From assembly GCF_000142905.1 (NCBI RefSeq), contig NW_013657661.1, forward strand, positions 423,752-487,751: a DNA stretch of 64,000 nucleotides. Reading direction: 5' to 3'. The position numbers and the translations under genes are program-made. The DNA comes from Thecamonas trahens ATCC 50062. Its lineage: Eukaryota > Apusozoa > Apusomonadida > Apusomonadidae. Numbering within the stretch: the first letter of the stretch is position 1; each line of letters begins with the position of its first letter. Shown here one piece after another: positions 23,927 through 36,119 of the stretch. The notes beneath the pieces are model-generated. The model saw only the letters and a program-made list of their open reading frames with translations, ran no database searches and was not told the origin of the DNA.

Positions 23927-24128
23927 GGCGGGGTCTGTGGCGCACAGAGGGAGAGGCCAGCCAGCCAGGGCTCGACTCAACGTGCGCTCTGCTCACGCGA
24001 GGAGTGGTGCCTGGTGCCGGTAGTACGTGCTGCGGGTGTGGGTTGGAAGATGGCACGTGCGCGCGTGCCGAAGAAAAAGTAGGTGGAACTATTTGTTTCT
24101 ATTTTGCCGAGATTCGCCGGGGCCGCCG

Positions 24129-25145
24129 TCAACACGCCGATGCTACCCTCGCCACCGCGTGCGACTTGCGGCAGTCGGCGCCAAAGGCGCAGTATCCTGC
24201 GATAAAGTAGTTGCAGAGCGAGTCGATAAGGCGGACGTGGCCGGGCGACATGGCGGCAGACGGCATGACGCCCGGAATGCAGTGAAGTGGGATGGCAAGG
24301 GTGTTGCCCGCGCCGCGATCAGTGCGGCGACGGGCGCGTGAGTTGCGCTTCTTCTTGCGCAGGCGGAGGAGGGCAGCACCCGGAAGCTTGGGCCGCGGGC
24401 GCAGAGTCGGGCGCGGTAGCGGCGGGAACTCACTGGGAGAAGTCAGGCCTGGTGGGGCGGGGTGTAGGAGCCGCGGCGCGGCGGCGGCGATGGCAGCGGA
24501 CTTGGCGGCGCGATCGGCAAGGAGCGTGGCGACGACGGCGGCGACCGCGCCAAACTCGTGCGGCTCGCCCGACACGGCCCCGATGTGGGAAATGGTGCCC
24601 GAGACCGAGGCGCCCGAGGCGATGAGCGCAAACGGAAGCCTCGATCCGTGGCTTCCGAGCAAGCAGTCGCCGAGGAGGCCGGTGTAGACAAAGTTGCCGT
24701 CGCGGACAGAGACCTGGCCGGCGAGCTCGAGCTCGACCGGCGCAGCCGTGAGCGGCGCGTCGAGACCGTAGAGAGTGGCGGAGCCGGTGACAAACTCAGA
24801 TCCGGGCGGTGCGGCAATGATGTCGAGGCCGGCAAGGACGGCGTCGCGCAGATCATCGAGCAGGCTCTCGGCCGGGCGACGACGAAAGCTGGCGCCGTCA
24901 GCGAGAACAATGGGCGCGTCGAGCGAGGCGGCAACTGCCACGCCGGGAGCCACCCGGCGCTGGCGGGTGTGAACGAGGTGGACATCGGGCGACGACGGAG
25001 TGCGGACCGAGAGAAACTCGCCATCGGTGATGGAGAGGCGCAGGACAGCGTAGGCCGAGCCGTCGGCGGCCGCCACAAAGAGCTCCTCGGGCGCGAGCGC
25101 CGGCGAGATTTCGGGCGCGGAGCACGCCGCGGTGAGCGCCGGCAT
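24129..25145 (-). CDS. CCCH zinc-finger protein of unknown family
   Basis: The 338-aa protein starts MPALTAACS. Residues 1-205 are a mixed alpha/beta region of unrecognised fold (FVAAADGSAYAVLRL, LLGSHGSRLPFALIASGAS). Residues 225-285 are Pro/Arg/Lys-rich, like a nuclear or RNA-binding linker (LRLRKKKRNSRARRRTDRG). The C-terminus has one CCCH finger with spacing C-x7-C-x5-C-x3-H (CNYFIAGYCAFGADCRKSH), typical of RNA-binding fingers. RNA binding is therefore inferred from the finger only. It is preceded by a divergent 848-bp spacer and has no frame break. Confidence 0.65.
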   Translation of the reverse strand: MPALTAACSAPEISPALAPEELFVAAADGSAYAVLRLSITDGEFLSVRTPSSPDVHLVHTRQRRVAPGVAVAASLDAPIVLADGASFRRRPAESLLDDLRDAVLAGLDIIAAPPGSEFVTGSATLYGLDAPLTAAPVELELAGQVSVRDGNFVYTGLLGDCLLGSHGSRLPFALIASGASVSGTISHIGAVSGEPHEFGAVAAVVATLLADRAAKSAAIAAAAPRLLHPAPPGLTSPSEFPPLPRPTLRPRPKLPGAALLRLRKKKRNSRARRRTDRGAGNTLAIPLHCIPGVMPSAAMSPGHVRLIDSLCNYFIAGYCAFGADCRKSHAVARVASAC

Positions 25146-25993
25146 GAAGGTGGGCGTATTGCGAATCGAGTGGTGTGCGAGCGGGTGCGGAGGGAGTGCG
25201 TGTTTTTAATGGAGGAAATGGCGACGTTTCCAAAAATGGCGACGTCAGCGGATCGGAAGGTTCCGGTTGATCGGAAGAGTGATAGTGAGGGAGATAGGGG
25301 GATTATTGTGGTATTGAAAGAGCATACGGGCATGTGCCGTGGGTAGGATGAGGGATGGGGGGAGAATAGGGTTTGAGCGGTGTGTATAGGTGAGATTAGG
25401 GTGTGGGTGCGGGGAATGGAGTGGCGATGCCGTTGATCAACAAATATAATCAAAGTTGATTGGACGTGATGTGGGGCAAATGTGTGTGATGGGAGTTTGC
25501 GGCGGGGCGGGACAACCGACGCAAACATCTCCTGCCGCCGGATGAAGTGGTGCAGGATTGGGGTGGCGGTTAGCTGAGCCGATCGGTTGACTCGCGCATT
25601 CGACTGTGGCTGGTTGACTGGTGTGGTGGACCAGATCGTGGCGGCGGCAGGGGGGGGGGGGGGAAGGGCATTGCCGCTGTCCGATGGTGGTTGAAGGCAT
25701 GCTGTGGGCGAGATGCAAGACTGAGACCTCTTTGCGGCGTCACTGCGGAAAGTGTGGAGCGAGTGTGGGATGGGTGTGGGGCGGGTGTGCGATGATCGGT
25801 ACGGCGGGCAGAGGTGGCCTGGGCGGAGGGGGGGGGGGGTGGTTCGAGCTAGGTGGCATTTGGCAGGCGAATGGCGCCAAAGGCAGAGCGGCGACGGGTT
25901 GGGTCAGACAGGCAGGTAGGAGAAGCGGGCTGCGAAGGACGGAGAGGCACCTGTCGCGGCGAGAAAGAGAACGAGAGTGGGAGACGGAGGACC
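25146..25993. other. divergent spacer between CCCH and ankyrin/coiled-coil genes
   Basis: This 848-bp region contains an AT-richer patch at about 25425-25465 (with an imperfect GATCAAC/GTTGATT inverted repeat), G runs of 13-14 at 25651-25663 and 12 at 25828-25839, and no supportable gene. It is likely a bidirectional promoter. The downstream start codon at 25994 is in a good ACCATGG context. Confidence 0.65.
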
Positions 25994-28900
25994 ATGGGCA
26001 ATACAGCGTCGCTTGACGCAGCAGGCGAGTCGCAGCTGACTGGGTTGGCGGCAGCGGCGTACCAGGGAGACGAAGGGCGGGCCAAGCGACTGATCCGGAA
26101 GAAGGCAAAGGTGAACGGGACGGACAAGAACGGACGGACACCGCTGCACTGGGCGTGCACGCGGGGGCACCTGGGCATGGTCCGACTGCTGCAGACGCAT
26201 GGCGCACGGATGGATGTGGAAGATTGGGTCGATGGCTCTACTCCGCTCAACAATGCTGTTCACTCGGGATCGGTGCCGACGGTCGAGTACCTGCTCGAGC
26301 GCGGCGCACCGGTGAACAAAGTCGATACGCAGGCGCGATCGGCGTTGCATTTTGCTGCTCATGGCGGCGATGTTGAGATGGGCAAGCTGCTTGTCTCGCA
26401 CCGGGCCGATCTGGACCCGGTCGACAAGCAAGGTCGAACGCCGCTGCATTGGGCCGTCTTTGCCGGCCATCAGGGCTTTATCGAAATGTTGCTCTCGTTT
26501 GGCGCAGATGCCAATGTGGCCGATGAGTGCGGGCGAACGCCAACTATCTACGCTGCGCATCTTGGGCATGCCTCGTGCCTGGAGGTCATCATCGAGGGCG
26601 GCGGCGACGGCCGTGCCGCCGACGAGCAGGGCATGCGCGCGCTCGACCACGCCCGCCACAACAAACACCGCGCGTGTCTGGAGCTCCTCCGCAAGCTCGC
26701 CTTTCCGCTGCCTGGCGACGACAACTACGACGAAGAGGTCCGCCTGCTGAAGGAGGACGAGGCGTCAGCAGCTCGCAAGGCAGCGCGCGGCAAGGCAAGG
26801 ACCGAAAGCGCAGGTCCAAGTCGAAGCACAGCGGCACGACCAAGTCTGCCGATCCAGGCCAGAGCGACGAGCTTACTGCTGCTGAAGCCGACGATGGTGC
26901 CGTCTCCAACCTTGCGCTTGCCGTCGATGTTGATGTCGACGCGAGCGAGAGCCACGCCGTGACGCGCCGCCGCTCGCAGAGCAAGAGCAAGAGCAAGAGC
27001 AAGAGCAAGAGCAAGGAGAAGGACGTGAGTGGCGACGAGCCAGCAGATAACAGCCCCACGTTGCGCAACAAGGCTGTGGCTGCGGATGCGAGACCGGGCG
27101 AGCCGCGGTCGCCGGTCTCGCACCTCAAGGGCAACAAGGCGGCGATGATCAACTCGCCGCGGCGTGAGGCGAGCCCGGCGGGGACATCACTTCTGGTGGC
27201 GCGGTCGCCGACGCCGCGCGTGCGGGCACCGAGCCCGGCTCAGATCCGGCAAGCGCAGCTCGAGTCATCAGGCGACGGAGTCATGCTCTTTGAAGATTTT
27301 TCCGACGAGTACGACGATCTCGACAATGTGGCCATCACTGCGTCGGCGGCAGCGCCAGTAGCGGTGGTGGCGGCGGGGCCGGGAGCGAGCGGTGCTTCGC
27401 ACGGCGTCAACGTCATTGCCTCCGAGTCGATGGACGCGCTTGACTTGCCGCCGCCGGACGGCGGTGCATCGTCGGATGGTGGAGCAGGCTTGCGAGTGTC
27501 ACCGGTCGAGGCGCTGGTCACCCCGCGACCACACGAGCCGACTGCCGAGCCACCGGCTGATGCGGTTGTTCCCATCGCGATCGACGTGGCGTCGGCCCAA
27601 GAGAACGTCGCCGCGCTGAGAGCCCGCGTCGACGAGCTGCAGACTTTACTTGCGGGCGAGCGGGCCAAGAACTCGGAGCTCCAGGCCGCGCTCGAAGACG
27701 CGCAGTGGGAGCGGAACAAGGCGCTCAGTGAGGCTGAGGCGAGCAAGGCCAAGCTGGCGACCGAGCTCGCGCGGATCAAGGCGGTTAAGGCTGGGGCGGC
27801 GACTAGTCGCGAGGCGAGTGTGGCCGTCACCGCCGACGGTGTCCGCGCGCACCCGCTCTTTGTCGAGCTCGAGGAGCAGTACGCCGAACTGCTCGCCAGA
27901 CACGACGATTTGGAGGAGGCGTTCGAGGCTGCCCGAGTTGGTTGGGAGCTCGAGCGGTCCGGCCTTCAGGCCAAGGTCCTCAATGCGGCCAAGGCCGACG
28001 GGCACGCTGATCTGGTGAAGGAGATGCGGAACTTGCAACGCGAGCTGGACGCGGCCGAGGACGCGCTGAAGGCACGGGAGGCGTCGGAGCGGGCGCTGCG
28101 GCGGCAGCTGATGGCATCGTCGCCGCCATCGTCGCCAGCTGCCAGCGGTGACAGCGTCGCCAGGGTCTCACACGATGTTGACCAGCTGCGCGAAGAGCTG
28201 GGGGCGGCACAGGCAGCGGCGGTTGAGGCCGACATGGCGCTGTCAGCGCTCAAGGCCAAGTACGAGAAGGCCAAAGTCTCGGCAACAGAGCTCAAGTCTG
28301 CGTACACCTCGCTCAAAGTCAAGCACACGACCGAGGCTGAGACCGCGGCGGCGCAGATCGCCATGCTTGAGAGTGAGCTGCGGAGCATGGCTGCTGGCGA
28401 CGGCCGGGCCGCCGCAGACAATAAGGTTGCGCTGCTGGAGCAGGTCCGCTCGCTACAGGAGCAGGTGACGGCGTCGTCGACTGCGCTTGCCGAAGCGCAA
28501 GCCATGCACAAGCTGGAGCTCACCCAGGCCCGCGACGAGGCTGACGGCGCGCGGACCGACCTTGTTCTGGTCCGCGGCAAGCTTGATGCGGCCAACGCCC
28601 AGCTCGCCAAGTATGAGGCCGGCGAAGCCTCGTCGACCGCCGCTGTCGTCTCGCTCACCCGCGACAACGAGGATCTGGCTGAGCAAGTGGCGGCGCTCAA
28701 AGAGGCCCAGGCGGCAGCGTCGACCCGCGCCAACGTTGGCGCTATGCGCAAGCTCGCCGCCGCAAACGCGCAAATCTCCGAGCTTGAGAACACGGTTGTG
28801 GCCGCCGAGCATTCTGCCGAGCAAGCGACTGCATCTGTCGCAACGCTGCGTGCTCGCGTGTCAGAGCTGGAAGCTGAGCTTGAGAATGCCTCGCGGGCCG

Positions 28901-31900
28901 AGGCCGAGGTTCAGCAGGCGGCGGAAGTGGAGGCCGGGTTGCAGGCCGAGATTGACGGGCTGAAGCGAAAGCTGGCGCGGGCCGAGGCCGAGGCTGAGCG
29001 TGTTGCCGAGCTAGAGGCGGAGCTCGACAATGCCAAGGCGACGACCGGGCGTGGCAGCGATGATGACGACGGCGAGGTGGCCGAGCTCAAGGCTAAGATT
29101 GGAGGTCTGGAGCGGAAGCTGGAGACCGAGCTCGAGCGCGGGGCCGAGGCCGAGGCCGAGGTTCGTACACTCAAGCGCAAGCTCGCACGGGCCGAGGCCG
29201 AGGCTGAGCGTGGCAGCGATGATGACGACGCCGAGCTCAAGGCTAAGATTGGAGATCTGGAGCGGAAGCTGGAGCGGGCTGACGCGCGAGCGGCCGAGCT
29301 GGAGACCGAGCTCGAGCGCGGGGCCGAGGCCGAGGCCGAGGTTCGTACACTCAAGCGCAAGCTCGCACGGGCCGAGGCCGAGGCTGAGCGTGTTGCCGAG
29401 CTAGAGGCGGAGCTCGACAATGCCAAGGCGACGACCGGGCGTGGCAGCGATGATGACGACGGCGAGGTGGCCGAGCTCAAGGCTAAGATTGGAGATCTGG
29501 AGCGGAAGCTGGAGCGGGCTGACGCGCGAGCGGCCGAGCTGGAGACCGAGCTCGAGCGCGGAGCCGAGGCCGAGGCCGAGGTTCGTACACTCAAGCGCAA
29601 GCTCGCACGGGCCGAGGCCGAGGCTGAGCGTGTTGCCGAGCTAGAGGCGGAGCTCGACAATGCCAAGGCGACGGCCGGGCGTGACAGCGATGATGACGAC
29701 GGCGAGGTGGCCAAGCTCAAGGCTAAGATTGGAGGTCTGGAGCGGAAGCTGGAGACCGAGCTCGAGCGCGGAGCCGAGGCCGAGGCCGAGGTTCGTACAC
29801 TCAAGCGCAAGCTCGCACGGGCCGAGACCGAGGCTGGGCGTGGCAGCGATGATGACGACGGCGAGGTGGCCGAGCTCAAGGCTAAGATTGGAGGTCTGGA
29901 GCGGAAGCTGGCGCGGGCTGACGCGCGAGCGGCCGAGCTGGAGACCGAGCTCGAGCGCGGGGCCGAGGCCGAGGCCGAGGTTCGTACACTCAAGCGCAAG
30001 CTCGCACGGGCCGAGGCCGAGGCTGAGCGTGTTGCCGAGCTAGAGGCGGAGCTCGACAATGCCAAGGCGACGGCCGGGCGTGGCAGCGATGCTGACGGCG
30101 GCGAGGTGGCCAAGCTCAAGGCTAAGATTGGAGGTCTGGAGCGGAAGCTGGCGCGGGCTCAGGCCGAATCGGCTAGCACCAGGGACAGTCTGGTCGCTGC
30201 CGAGGCCAACGTTCGCACGCTGAATCGCAAGCTCGCACGCGCTTTGTCTGACACCGAGGTGGTGGCGACGCTAGAGCGCGAACTTGCTGCAACCCGGCGT
30301 GAGCTGTCGCAGGCTAAGGTCGCTGCCAATCACGCAGAAGAGCTTGAGCGCCAGTTGGAGGCCACCCAAAACTTTAGCAGCGGCGAGCAAGATATGGCCG
30401 AGATCCAGGCTGAGGTCCATGTAGTTCGCCGAAAGCTTGCTCGCGCCGAGGCCGAGTTGGCGCGAGTCACCAGTGACGAGCAGGAGGCGCGCGCCGAGGC
30501 GCGGGCGGGTGCTGTCCGCGCCGCTGAACTCGAGTCGCAAATTGCATCGTTGGAGAGCTCTCTGGCCCGTGCCGAGGGCGCGCAGCGGGCCGCCGAAGCT
30601 CGGTTGCATGACCAGCTGGAACACGAGGCCCACGCTGCCGCCGAGACGCTGCGTGGTGCTGCGTCTACTGACGCCACGGCCTCGTTGGAGGCGCTTACCG
30701 CAAAATCAAGCGCGCTCATGGCCGAGCTGCGGTCAGAGCTGGACAGTGCCAGGGCCTCGCTCGCCAAGCGTGAACTCGAGCTCCAGCGACTCCGCGCCGA
30801 CCTGGACGGCACCCGGCTGCGGCTCGAGACAGAGACCAGCGCCCGAAAGACAGCCGAGGCCGAGGCCGACGCGGCGCGGCGCGATGCCGACGCATGCCGT
30901 ACCCAGGCGCAAAAGCTCGAGCGGAGTGTGCTCTCGCTTGAGAATTCTGCTGCACGGCACGATTCCGGCGATGGGCTCCGAATGGCTCATGCAGAGCAGA
31001 TGCGCGAGGCCCAAGCGGTAACCGAGCGTCTTGAAGCCGATCTTGCCCGTGCGAGGACCGAGACTGTATCTGCGCAGCGTGAAGTGTCCAGTCTTTGCGC
31101 TGACGCCGACGTGCTGCGGATGCAGCTCGAGGCTGCTGAAGCATCCGCCGCCACACTCCGGGGCGAGGTGAGCAAGGCCCGCAAGTCGGCACTTGCGGCA
31201 CAGCAGGCGGCACAGAACTCGGAGCTGCAGCTTGCCGAGGCGGCGTTTACGTCGGCGATGAGCGGCCGAGCCGTACCTGTTGTTACCGAGCGCTCACAAG
31301 ATCGTGCCGAGGCTGTCGCAGCCCGTGACGCTGCGCGCCGCGATGTTTCGCGCGCCGAGGCTGCGCGCGCTGATGCTGAGCTCGAGCGCGATGCAGCGGT
31401 GGCCAAGGTTGGCGTGCTCGAGCGGACGCTGGCAAGCCTGCGGAATCAGCTGAGCGAGGAGCAGGCGGCGCTGGCGCTGGAGCAGTCCAGAAGCGCATCG
31501 CTCTCGGCTCGTGCCAGCTCGATGTCAGCAGCTAACGCTACACTCCGTACCGAGCTCGCCGAGTCTGCGGCCACACCGCCAGGCGCGTCGCCAGACAAGG
31601 TACGGCTACTGGAGGCACAGCTCGCCGAGGCACGTGCGCGCGCCGACGCCATCGAGTCTGCGGCGCTGCGCAAGTCGATGGCCGCAGCGTCTGCGGCAGA
31701 CTCGGCCCTGCATCTCGCCGACACGCTCACTCACTCCAAGGCGCAGCTTCAGGAGCTGGTAGTCTCGCACGAGGGGACAATTGCGTCGCTGAAGGCGGAG
31801 CTGGCGCTTGCCCAGACCCGCGGGCCGGCGTTGGTGTCGGCGTCGGAGCAGGCCAGCCGGACCCGACGTGCTGGTGCCACCACGGAGAGGCGAATCTCCG

Positions 31901-33777
31901 AGCTTGAGCTTCAGCTTGAGCATGCCAACACCCGCATCGCGCACCTCACGGCGCACGTTGACCTCCTCGAGGCCGCGGCGGCATCGCCAGTCAAGGCGGC
32001 GTCAACCCGTGTCGAGGCCGAGTCGCTAGCGGCAGCACGGGCGTCTGCTGCGTCGCTGAGGGCCGAGCGGGACGAGCTGGCGGCGTCGCTGGCGGCGTAC
32101 CAGGCAGGCGCAACGACTGTGACCGAGGCGGCACGGCTGCGGTCCCAGCTCCAGTCGGAGATTCGCAATCACGCGGCGACCAAGTCAGAGCTCGCCGCAT
32201 TGCGGGCGACACTGACCTCGCTTGACGTCTCGTTTGCTGCCGACGAGGCGCGGACGCCGGCGCCTGCCCGGGCCGGAGGCGATCCAGAGCTGGCGGCGGT
32301 GACGGCAAACACCCGGCATGAGACTCAAAAGCTCTCGCTCTTACTGGAGCTCCTCGAGTCAACACGTGTTCAACTCGATGCGGCATGCGCGCGATGCACC
32401 GAGCTCGAGGCACTCAACTCGAGCCTCAACGCGTCGCTGCTGGAAAAGAACAAGAAGATTGGACACCTTGAGGCAGCCTGCGACGCGCTGCGGGAGCGAG
32501 TCCGCTCACTCACCGGCTCGCTCGCTTCGGCCGGTGAGACGTCGTCGCCGCTCTCGCCAACCAAGCACCGCAAGCTGCGTCATTCCAAGACCCAGACCAA
32601 GTCGCGAACGGCCGAGCTGTATCGCGAGTTGAGGGCCGAGCTTGCGGCATCGTCGGCGGGGTCGAGCGGGCCCGAGGCTCTGCGATCGGCGCCCGAGTCT
32701 GCCGACGTCGCTCACCTCCGCGCCGAGCTCACAGCGCTGCAGTCCAAGGTAGCGTCAACCGAGGCGCATCTTGCCAACACGCAGCGGCAGTATGCGCATG
32801 GCATCGAGGTTGTAGTTTCGGAGCTGGCATCGCTCTCGACAGCTATGGCCTCGGCGCCGAGTACAGCACAGACATCGTCGCCGGGGCCGGACATATCCGC
32901 GCTGGCGGAGCAGATTTCCGCGCTCCAAGCAACCCTCGAGGGCGCGCACATTGCGTACCGTCCGTCACGCGGCCGCACCGGCTCAGACGCCGGCTCGGCG
33001 GCGTCGGCCGGGACGATGCACCTCTCGGCGCTCGGATGGAGTGCACCCAGGGAGGTGCAGACGGCGCGGTTTGCAAACACGTCCAACTTGCCGGACGCGT
33101 CTGCGCTGCCACTGCATCACGCGGCGTTTGTGGGGGACAGCACCGCAGCGAGTGGAGCGCTGGCGCATGTCCACGACCGCGACAACCTGGGGCGGACGCC
33201 GCTGCACTGGGCGGCACACGCCGGACACGCCGACGTGGCCAACCTCCTGCTCTCTGTTCCGGACGTCTTTGTCGACGCCCGGGACGCATCTGGTAAGACT
33301 GCACTGTACTGGGCGGCGTATCGTGGGCACGAAGGTGTGGTCGACGCGCTCCTCCATGGCGGGGCGTCGCCGGATTTGGCGTCGAAGAGCGGCGCTAGCC
33401 CGCTGCAAAAGGCGGCCCAGGCCGGTCATGGCGCTGTTGTGCAGCTGCTGCTGCGGCACGGGGCAGATCCAGCGCCGGTTGACCATGCCGGGACGACGCC
33501 GCTTCACGCTGCTGTCCGGCGGGGCCATCTCGGTGTTGTGGAGCAGCTGGTCGACGGCCTGCTGGGGCAAGCCGAGTACACACCGGCCGCCGGGCTCGAC
33601 GCCCAGGACGCGCGCGGCGAGACAGCACTCCATGCAGCGGCGCGTGGCGGCAACGTGCTTGCGGCGCAGATCCTTGTCGGTGCCGGGGCGTCGACCCATG
33701 TCCGGAGCAGCTCTGGACGGACGGCGGCCGAAGTGGCCGACGCGCACGGGCACACGCGGGTAAGCGCCATGCTCTGA
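25994..33777 (+). CDS. giant ankyrin - coiled-coil - ankyrin protein
   Basis: The corrected protein is 2594 aa. It begins MGNTAS, a possible N-myristoylation signal. Residues of about 15-240 hold about seven ankyrin repeats (GRTPLHWACTRGHLGMVRLL). A Lys/Ser-rich KSKS tract (about 275-350) and a low-complexity acidic linker follow. Residues of about 530-2340 are a very long Glu/Ala/Leu/Arg heptad coiled coil with internal tandem repeats. Residues of about 2370-2594 hold about seven more ankyrin repeats (GRTPLHWAAHAGHADVANLL). One base seems missing in GG at 26794-26795, which gives RGKGKDRKRRSKSK at the join. Function unknown; the shape suggests a dimeric tether or scaffold, perhaps membrane-linked. 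The 3' end is 47 bp from the protease gene. Confidence 0.8.
28960..30165 (+). repeat. near-identical tandem units inside the coiled-coil coding region
   Basis: Blocks containing GTTCGTACACTCAAGCGCAA recur at about 29161, 29341, 29581, 29791 and 29980, spaced 180, 240, 210 and 189 bp. All spacings are multiples of three, so the frame is kept. Units differ mainly by loss or gain of 30-60-bp subunits and a few substitutions (ACGACC/ACGGCC, GAGGTGGCCGAG/AAG). This indicates recent in-frame duplication by unequal exchange or slippage. Confidence 0.9.
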
Positions 33778-33824
33778 CGCAGCTGGCAGCTGACGTTGTG
33801 TATTGGGCGGGGCGCGGCTATCAA

Positions 33825-36010
33825 TCACGAGCGACCGATGATGGTGCGGACTTCATCGGCGTCGAGGGTCTCCTTCTCCAAGAGGGCGTCGGCGAGGAGG
33901 TCGAGCTCGTGGCGGTGCGAGAGCAGAAGTGACTTTGCGCGAGCGTACGACTCAGCGAGGAGGCGGGCGACCTCGTCCTCGATGAGCGAGCGGAGGCGGG
34001 GCGAGGAGCCGAGCGCGGTGTCCTCGGCGATAAACGTGGGCCAAGCTTGGGCGACATGCCGTACTTTGTGACCATCTTGTAGGCAACGTCTGTGGCCTTT
34101 TGCAGATCGGAGGAAGCGCCGAGGGTGACGGCATGCTCGCCGAGGACGAGCTCTTCGGAGACGCGGCCGCCCATGCAGACGTCGAGTGTAGCCTCGAGCT
34201 GCTGTAGCGACCAGTTGGGGTCGTCGTTCTCGGGCAGCTGCGAGGTGACGCCGAGGGCGCCGATGGAGCGGCGCGGGATGATGGAGACTTTGTGGAGCGG
34301 GACGGCAGCCGGGGTGAAGAGGGCGACGAGGGCGTGGCCGCCCTCGTGGTAGGCGACGGTCCGCTTGACATCGTCGGTGTAGCCAAACGACTTTGCCGGC
34401 TCGCCCATGATGATCTTCTCCTTGGCGAGTTCGAGGTCGTTCATACTGACGGCGGGGCGGCCGTCGCGGGCGGCGCGGAGGGCGGCGGTATTGACGACGT
34501 TGGCGAGCTCGGCGCCCGACATGCCGGGCGTGCCACGGGCGAGGCGCGAGACGTCGACCGAGTCGTCGACAGGTACATCGCGGAGGTGGACGCCGAGAAT
34601 GTCGACGCGGCCAGAGACGTCCGGGAGCGGGACAACGACCATGCGGTCGAAGCGGCCCGGCCGCACCAGTGCGGCGTCCAGGCGCTCGGGCGTGTTGGTG
34701 GCGGCAATGACGACGACACCGGCAGTCGTCTCAAAGCCGTCCATCTCGGTGAGGAGCTGGTTGAGGGTCATATGGTAAAGGCGCGAGTCGCGGTCGATGC
34801 GCTTGGAGCCGACGGCGTCGATCTCGTCAATAAAGACAATGCACGGCGCATTGGCCTTGGCGGCCTCGAACAGGTTGCGGACGCGGCGGGCGCCGACGCC
34901 GACATACATCTCGTCAAACTCCGAGCCCGAGGCGTAGTAGAACGGAACACCAGCCTCGCCGGCGACAGCGCGGGCGAGGAGGGTCTTGCCGGTGCCTGGG
35001 GAGCCGACGAGGAGTACGCCCTTGGGTAGCTTGCCACCAAGGGTCGAGAACTTGTCCGGCGACTTGAGAAAGGCGACGACTTCCTGGAGGTCATCCTTGG
35101 CCTCGTCGACGCCCTGGACGTCGGCAAAGGTCACCGTCTCGCCATCCCATGGCACCACCTCCTCTTTGCCTGCCGACATGGCCTTGGACAGCGAGCCGCC
35201 CGACGAGCCCGACGACGGCGCATCCATGATCATGCCGGTGACAAGCGAGCCGAGAAAGAGCCAGGCGAGGACTTGCAGGCTGAGCTTGGCGGCCTGGCTT
35301 GCCCGCGACGGCGCCTCCGATTGGACGAAGAGCGGAGCCTGGCGGGTGCCCAGCGCGGCCATGCCGCCCGCTGCTGGCACCGCGCCTGCCATAAAGCCCT
35401 GCCCAGCTCCCGCTCCACCCATACTGGAGCTTTGCAGGAGCGAGGCTGATGAAGGCGAGGCAAAGGCTGACGACGGACCTGTTGGCGGAGCGGGGCTTGC
35501 GGCACGGTGAAGAGCGTTGATCTCCTCAAACTTTGCAGCATCCAGACGACCAAGGCGAGCGAGCGCGTTGGTGTACGCGGCGAGAGTGGCAGGTGTGCGA
35601 GCGACTGAGCCTGCGTTGACCAAGTCGACGAGCTGCTGCGGAGCGTGCCGGGCGAGGGCATCCATGTATCGCTGGCGGGCCACATCAGACGAGGGATTGT
35701 TCTCTGCTTGTCTGCGGAGGCGAGCAAGGCCATCACGGACCATTTCCGGACTCAGTCTCCTTCCCGATGACGGATCTCCACCGAGTGTCTGGCCATGACC
35801 AGCGCCTCCGTCTCGCCCACCAAATCCCACCGATGCTCTCATCGCCGATGCCGTCGCTCCGCTCGTCGACGACAGCCACCTCGCGGCGGCGGCTCCTGCT
35901 GCCGCCACAGCCACTTGAGAGCCTTGGCTCTTTGTCCTGCCGAAGGCCATGGCCATTGCCTGTGCCACTGGTCGCGAGAAGCTTGTAGCCCGTCGCACAA
36001 GTCCGAACAT
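33825..36010 (-). CDS. YME1L: mitochondrial i-AAA protease, YME1/FtsH type
   Basis: The corrected protein is 728 aa. The N-terminus is a mitochondrial presequence ([13 protein letters not shown]). A helical about 100-170 region resembles the Yme1 N-domain, and one transmembrane segment follows ([20 protein letters not shown]). The AAA+ ATPase has Walker A GSPGTGKT (about 334-341), Walker B IVFIDEID and [21 protein letters not shown]. The M41 metalloprotease has HEGGH (about 553-557) and the downstream ASSDLQKAT that supplies the third zinc ligand. One transmembrane segment favours the i-AAA over the two-TM m-AAA form. It degrades inner-membrane and intermembrane-space proteins. A base is missing in GGG at 34038-34040; restoring it gives [20 protein letters not shown] and the stop at 33827-33825. 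Confidence 0.92.
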
Positions 36011-36016
36011 GACGGT

Positions 36017-36060
36017 GGGAGGGGAGGGGAGGGGAGGGGAGGGGGGGGAGGGGGAGAGGG
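36017..36060 (+). promoter_or_regulatory. G-quadruplex-like GGGA tract at the YME1L start
   Basis: Five or more GGGG runs separated by single A residues, ending in an 8-G run and GGGGG, lie within 50 bp upstream of the protease ATG (its template strand). Such spacing fits the intramolecular G4 consensus. A regulatory role is inference only. Confidence 0.45.
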
Positions 36061-36119
36061 GTGGCGCGTTCGATGGTTCGTCTTGCTGGCGGTGGCGGTG
36101 GCGGTGATGGGGATGATCA

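Noticed and set aside
28911..30119. 402-codon minus-strand Ser/Arg repeat frame
   Set aside because: It is the antisense of the coiled-coil repeats; its periodicity comes from the plus-strand tandem units.
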